A program made the translations under genes and the position numbers. Below are positions 50,331 through 52,244 of a stretch of 52,244 nt of DNA, piece after piece (positions within the stretch are counted from its first letter, which is position 1; every line of letters begins with the position of its first letter). This DNA is from Litorimonas sp964610115 (GTDB lineage: Bacteria > Pseudomonadota > Alphaproteobacteria > Caulobacterales > Maricaulaceae), in NCBI GenBank assembly GCA_964610115.1, contig CAZSUW010000006.1, forward strand, positions 1 through 52,244. Reading direction: 5' to 3'. The notes beneath the pieces were generated by a model. That model did no database searches. It had not been told where the DNA came from and saw only the letters and a list, made by a program, of their open reading frames with translations.

Positions 50331-51338
50331 ATGGCGCTGAGCATCGCTCCGAGCAGAGTAGACGGTTCGGCTATACAAAGTACGACTCTCGTCGGGGATG
50401 TGGGCGGAACCAATGTTCGGTTCGCCTTTGCCGAACGGACGCCACAAGGCACGATTGAGTTACACCACTCTGAGCGCTTCGCCGTTCGGGACTATAGCCA
50501 TTTCAACGAAGTCGTAACGGCTTATTTGGATGGCGTGGCGGCGAAGCCGCGGCGTGCCGCTTTTGCTCTCGCAGGCCCGAAGTTCGATGACCGTATCGAA
50601 ATGACCAATGCGGACTGGATTGTCTCTGAAAGCGATCTGATGACGACATTCGGTTTTGAAGATGCGGTGGTGTTGAACGATTTCGTGGCCATGGCGAACG
50701 GCGCGACCGTCATTCCGGATGACGGATTCCAGATCCTGATCGATGGAAAAGTGAATTATAACAAACCTGTCGCGGTCATGGGGCCGGGAACAGGTCTGGG
50801 TATGTCTTCGATCCTTCCCGGAGGGCCCGGCGCGCGCCATCCGCGTATTGTGCCCACAGAGGGCGGCCACACAGCCTTCGCGCCACAAACTCCTTTGGAA
50901 GATGAGGTCTTGCTCTATTGGCGAAAGAAAAGCGGCTACGTCTCGGCTGAGTCTCTCATTTCTGGCCCGGGTCTGTATCGTCTCTATGAAGCGCTTTGCA
51001 GCATTCGGGACGAACCAATGATCTGTACAAAGCAGGACGAAATCGTGGCAGCGGGTCAAGCTAACCCGCAATCCGTTGCGCGTCTGACCGTGCGGACATT
51101 CTGCGATATGCTGGGCACATTTGCAGGCAATGCGACGGTCACATTGGGAGCTTGGGGCGGCGTTGTTTTGGGCGGTGGCGTCTCTCGTCACATTGCGCCC
51201 TTTATTGACGAATCTAATTTCAAGGCCCGCTTTTTGGATCGCGGTCCGGGATCTCCCTTTATGGAAGGCGTGCCTGTGCGTCTGATACAGGCTCACTTTG
51301 TGCCACTTTACGGTGCTGCCGCTATGGTGCTCGATTAA
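50331..51338 (+). CDS. glk: Glucokinase (Glk family)
   Basis: 335 residues. The ATP-binding motif is LVGDVGGTNVRFAFAE near residue 20, and further Glk marks are VLNDFVAMANG, VMGPGTGLGMSSILP and PTEGGHTAFAPQ, plus the C-terminal GAWGGVVLGGGVSRHI. It phosphorylates glucose to glucose-6-phosphate, feeding zwf. It lies 38 bases after edd and its stop overlaps the next start by one base (TAATG). Confidence 0.95.
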   Translation: MALSIAPSRVDGSAIQSTTLVGDVGGTNVRFAFAERTPQGTIELHHSERFAVRDYSHFNEVVTAYLDGVAAKPRRAAFALAGPKFDDRIEMTNADWIVSESDLMTTFGFEDAVVLNDFVAMANGATVIPDDGFQILIDGKVNYNKPVAVMGPGTGLGMSSILPGGPGARHPRIVPTEGGHTAFAPQTPLEDEVLLYWRKKSGYVSAESLISGPGLYRLYEALCSIRDEPMICTKQDEIVAAGQANPQSVARLTVRTFCDMLGTFAGNATVTLGAWGGVVLGGGVSRHIAPFIDESNFKARFLDRGPGSPFMEGVPVRLIQAHFVPLYGAAAMVLD

Positions 51339-52244
51339 TGCGTAAATCTGTTTTGTTGGTTTCCGCCGTGTGCCTCGTCGGCCTTGTCGCCTGTTCGCAA
51401 TCCGGTTCAGTTGACACAGTAGAAACAGCGTCTCCCCGCGAAAGTGCGGGTACGATAGAAGAAGTGGTGGCCGTCGCGCCCTCATTGTTTTCTGAAGACG
51501 CGATCGTTGAAGATTTGGGCGGCAATTTTGCCTGGTCCGAAGGGCCGGTCTGGATGGGTGAGGGTGAAGCGGGTTATCTCCTTTTCACAGATGTTCCGAA
51601 CGCCGCGATTTGGCGTTATGATGATGAGGATGGCCTGACGGAGTGGATGCAGCCTTCAACTCGTCCAGGCGCGCAAATCTCTGAAAACAGCCAAGGCGCG
51701 AATGGCTTGTTCAAACTGAATGAAGACGAAATTCTGGTCCCCGATCACGGTAGTCGCACGCTTTATGCTTTGAATGTGATGACGAAGTCGGCCCGCATCA
51801 TTGCCGACAAATTTGACGGCAAAACGCTCAACTCGCCGAACGATACGGTCGTTCATTCGAGCGGCACCATCTATTTCACGGATCCGCCCTATGGATTGCC
51901 AGAGCAAGATGATGATCCAGCGAAGGAGCAAGCGGTTAATGGCGTTTACGCTGTGTCCCCGGACGGGTCGGTCACCTTGATTGATGGATCGCTAACCCGT
52001 CCGAACGGGATTGCCTTATCGCCGGATGAAAGCTTGCTATATGTGGCCAATTCTGATCCGAATGATTCTAGCTTTCACCGTTATCCCGTAAGCCGTGATG
52101 GGCAAGTTGGAGTGGGCGAGTTGTTGATCGATATGACGGCAGAGCGTCAATCCATAGGATATGGCAATCCTGACGGGATGGTTGTGGCGACGGATGGGAC
52201 TTTGTTCGTCACAGGGCCAGGGGGTTTGATTGCCTTATCGCCAG
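51338..52244 (+). CDS. SMP-30/gluconolactonase-like lipoprotein (partial at window edge)
   Basis: About 302 residues are visible and the frame is open at the edge. A lipobox (LLVSAVCLVGLVAC) anchors it in the periplasm. The beta-propeller of the SMP-30/gluconolactonase family follows: NFAWSEGPVWMGEGEAGYLL, FTDVPNAAIWRYD, GANGLFKL, LNSPNDTVVHSSGTIYFTDPPYG (metal-binding Asn), RPNGIALSPDESLLYVANSD and GNPDGMVVATDG. Family members hydrolyse sugar lactones, e.g. gluconolactone from periplasmic glucose oxidation. It starts within the glk stop codon, so it belongs to the Entner-Doudoroff operon. Confidence 0.9.
   Translation, partial: MRKSVLLVSAVCLVGLVACSQSGSVDTVETASPRESAGTIEEVVAVAPSLFSEDAIVEDLGGNFAWSEGPVWMGEGEAGYLLFTDVPNAAIWRYDDEDGLTEWMQPSTRPGAQISENSQGANGLFKLNEDEILVPDHGSRTLYALNVMTKSARIIADKFDGKTLNSPNDTVVHSSGTIYFTDPPYGLPEQDDDPAKEQAVNGVYAVSPDGSVTLIDGSLTRPNGIALSPDESLLYVANSDPNDSSFHRYPVSRDGQVGVGELLIDMTAERQSIGYGNPDGMVVATDGTLFVTGPGGLIALSP

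Overview
The window looks like chromosomal DNA of a marine-type alphaproteobacterium of the Caulobacter / Hyphomonas / Maricaulis kind. This is an inference from several things. The F1 ATP synthase operon (atpHAGDC) stands apart from Fo genes and has an Ala/Lys-rich AtpD leader. There is a complete Entner-Doudoroff gene set, a consensus-like CtrA box, and two perfect Caulobacter-type parS sites (TGTTTCACGTGAAACA), which suggest the region lies near the replication origin. A run of 10 N inside atpA marks a scaffold join.

Layout. 1-3.8 kb (minus): a spinster-type MFS transporter cut by the window edge, radC, map and a small membrane protein. 4-9 kb (plus): atpH-atpA-atpG-atpD-atpC, closed by a terminator shared with the converging operon. 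9-22.5 kb (minus): a long, tightly packed run holding GNAT, isochorismatase-like hydrolase, GNAT, obgE, proB, proA, nadD, rsfS, rlmH, an EnvC-like activator, two tandem S41/Ctp proteases, a divergent polysaccharide deacetylase, rppH and a TCR/Tet-type MFS pump. 22.6-23.9 kb (minus): rplU-rpmA and another GNAT.

24-33 kb (minus) is one gene for an exported protein of about 3017 residues. It consists mostly of two arrays of the same 23-residue repeat: 51 acidic units followed by 50 basic units. The arrays are joined by a linker with a calcium-loop-like motif. A peptidoglycan-binding domain and Gly-rich modules follow. This is the most unusual object in the window.

33.5-38 kb (plus): an M16 metalloprotease lipoprotein carrying a parS site, then a TadG-like VWA protein behind a CtrA box. 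38-41.5 kb (minus): a coupled cluster of a DUF533/TerB-like protein, a Kazal-domain lipoprotein, a cupin lipoprotein, a CoxE-like VWA protein and an FKBP lipoprotein. 41.5-45 kb: a penicillin-acylase family enzyme converging on alanine racemase (alr), which carries the second parS and an unusual basic repeat tail.

45-52.2 kb (plus): a LacI-family regulator, then zwf, pgl, edd and glk and the start of an SMP-30/gluconolactonase-like lipoprotein. Together these carry glucose through glucose-6-phosphate to KDPG; the aldolase eda is not in the window. A perfect palindromic operator overlaps the zwf -35 box, which points to control by the adjacent LacI protein.
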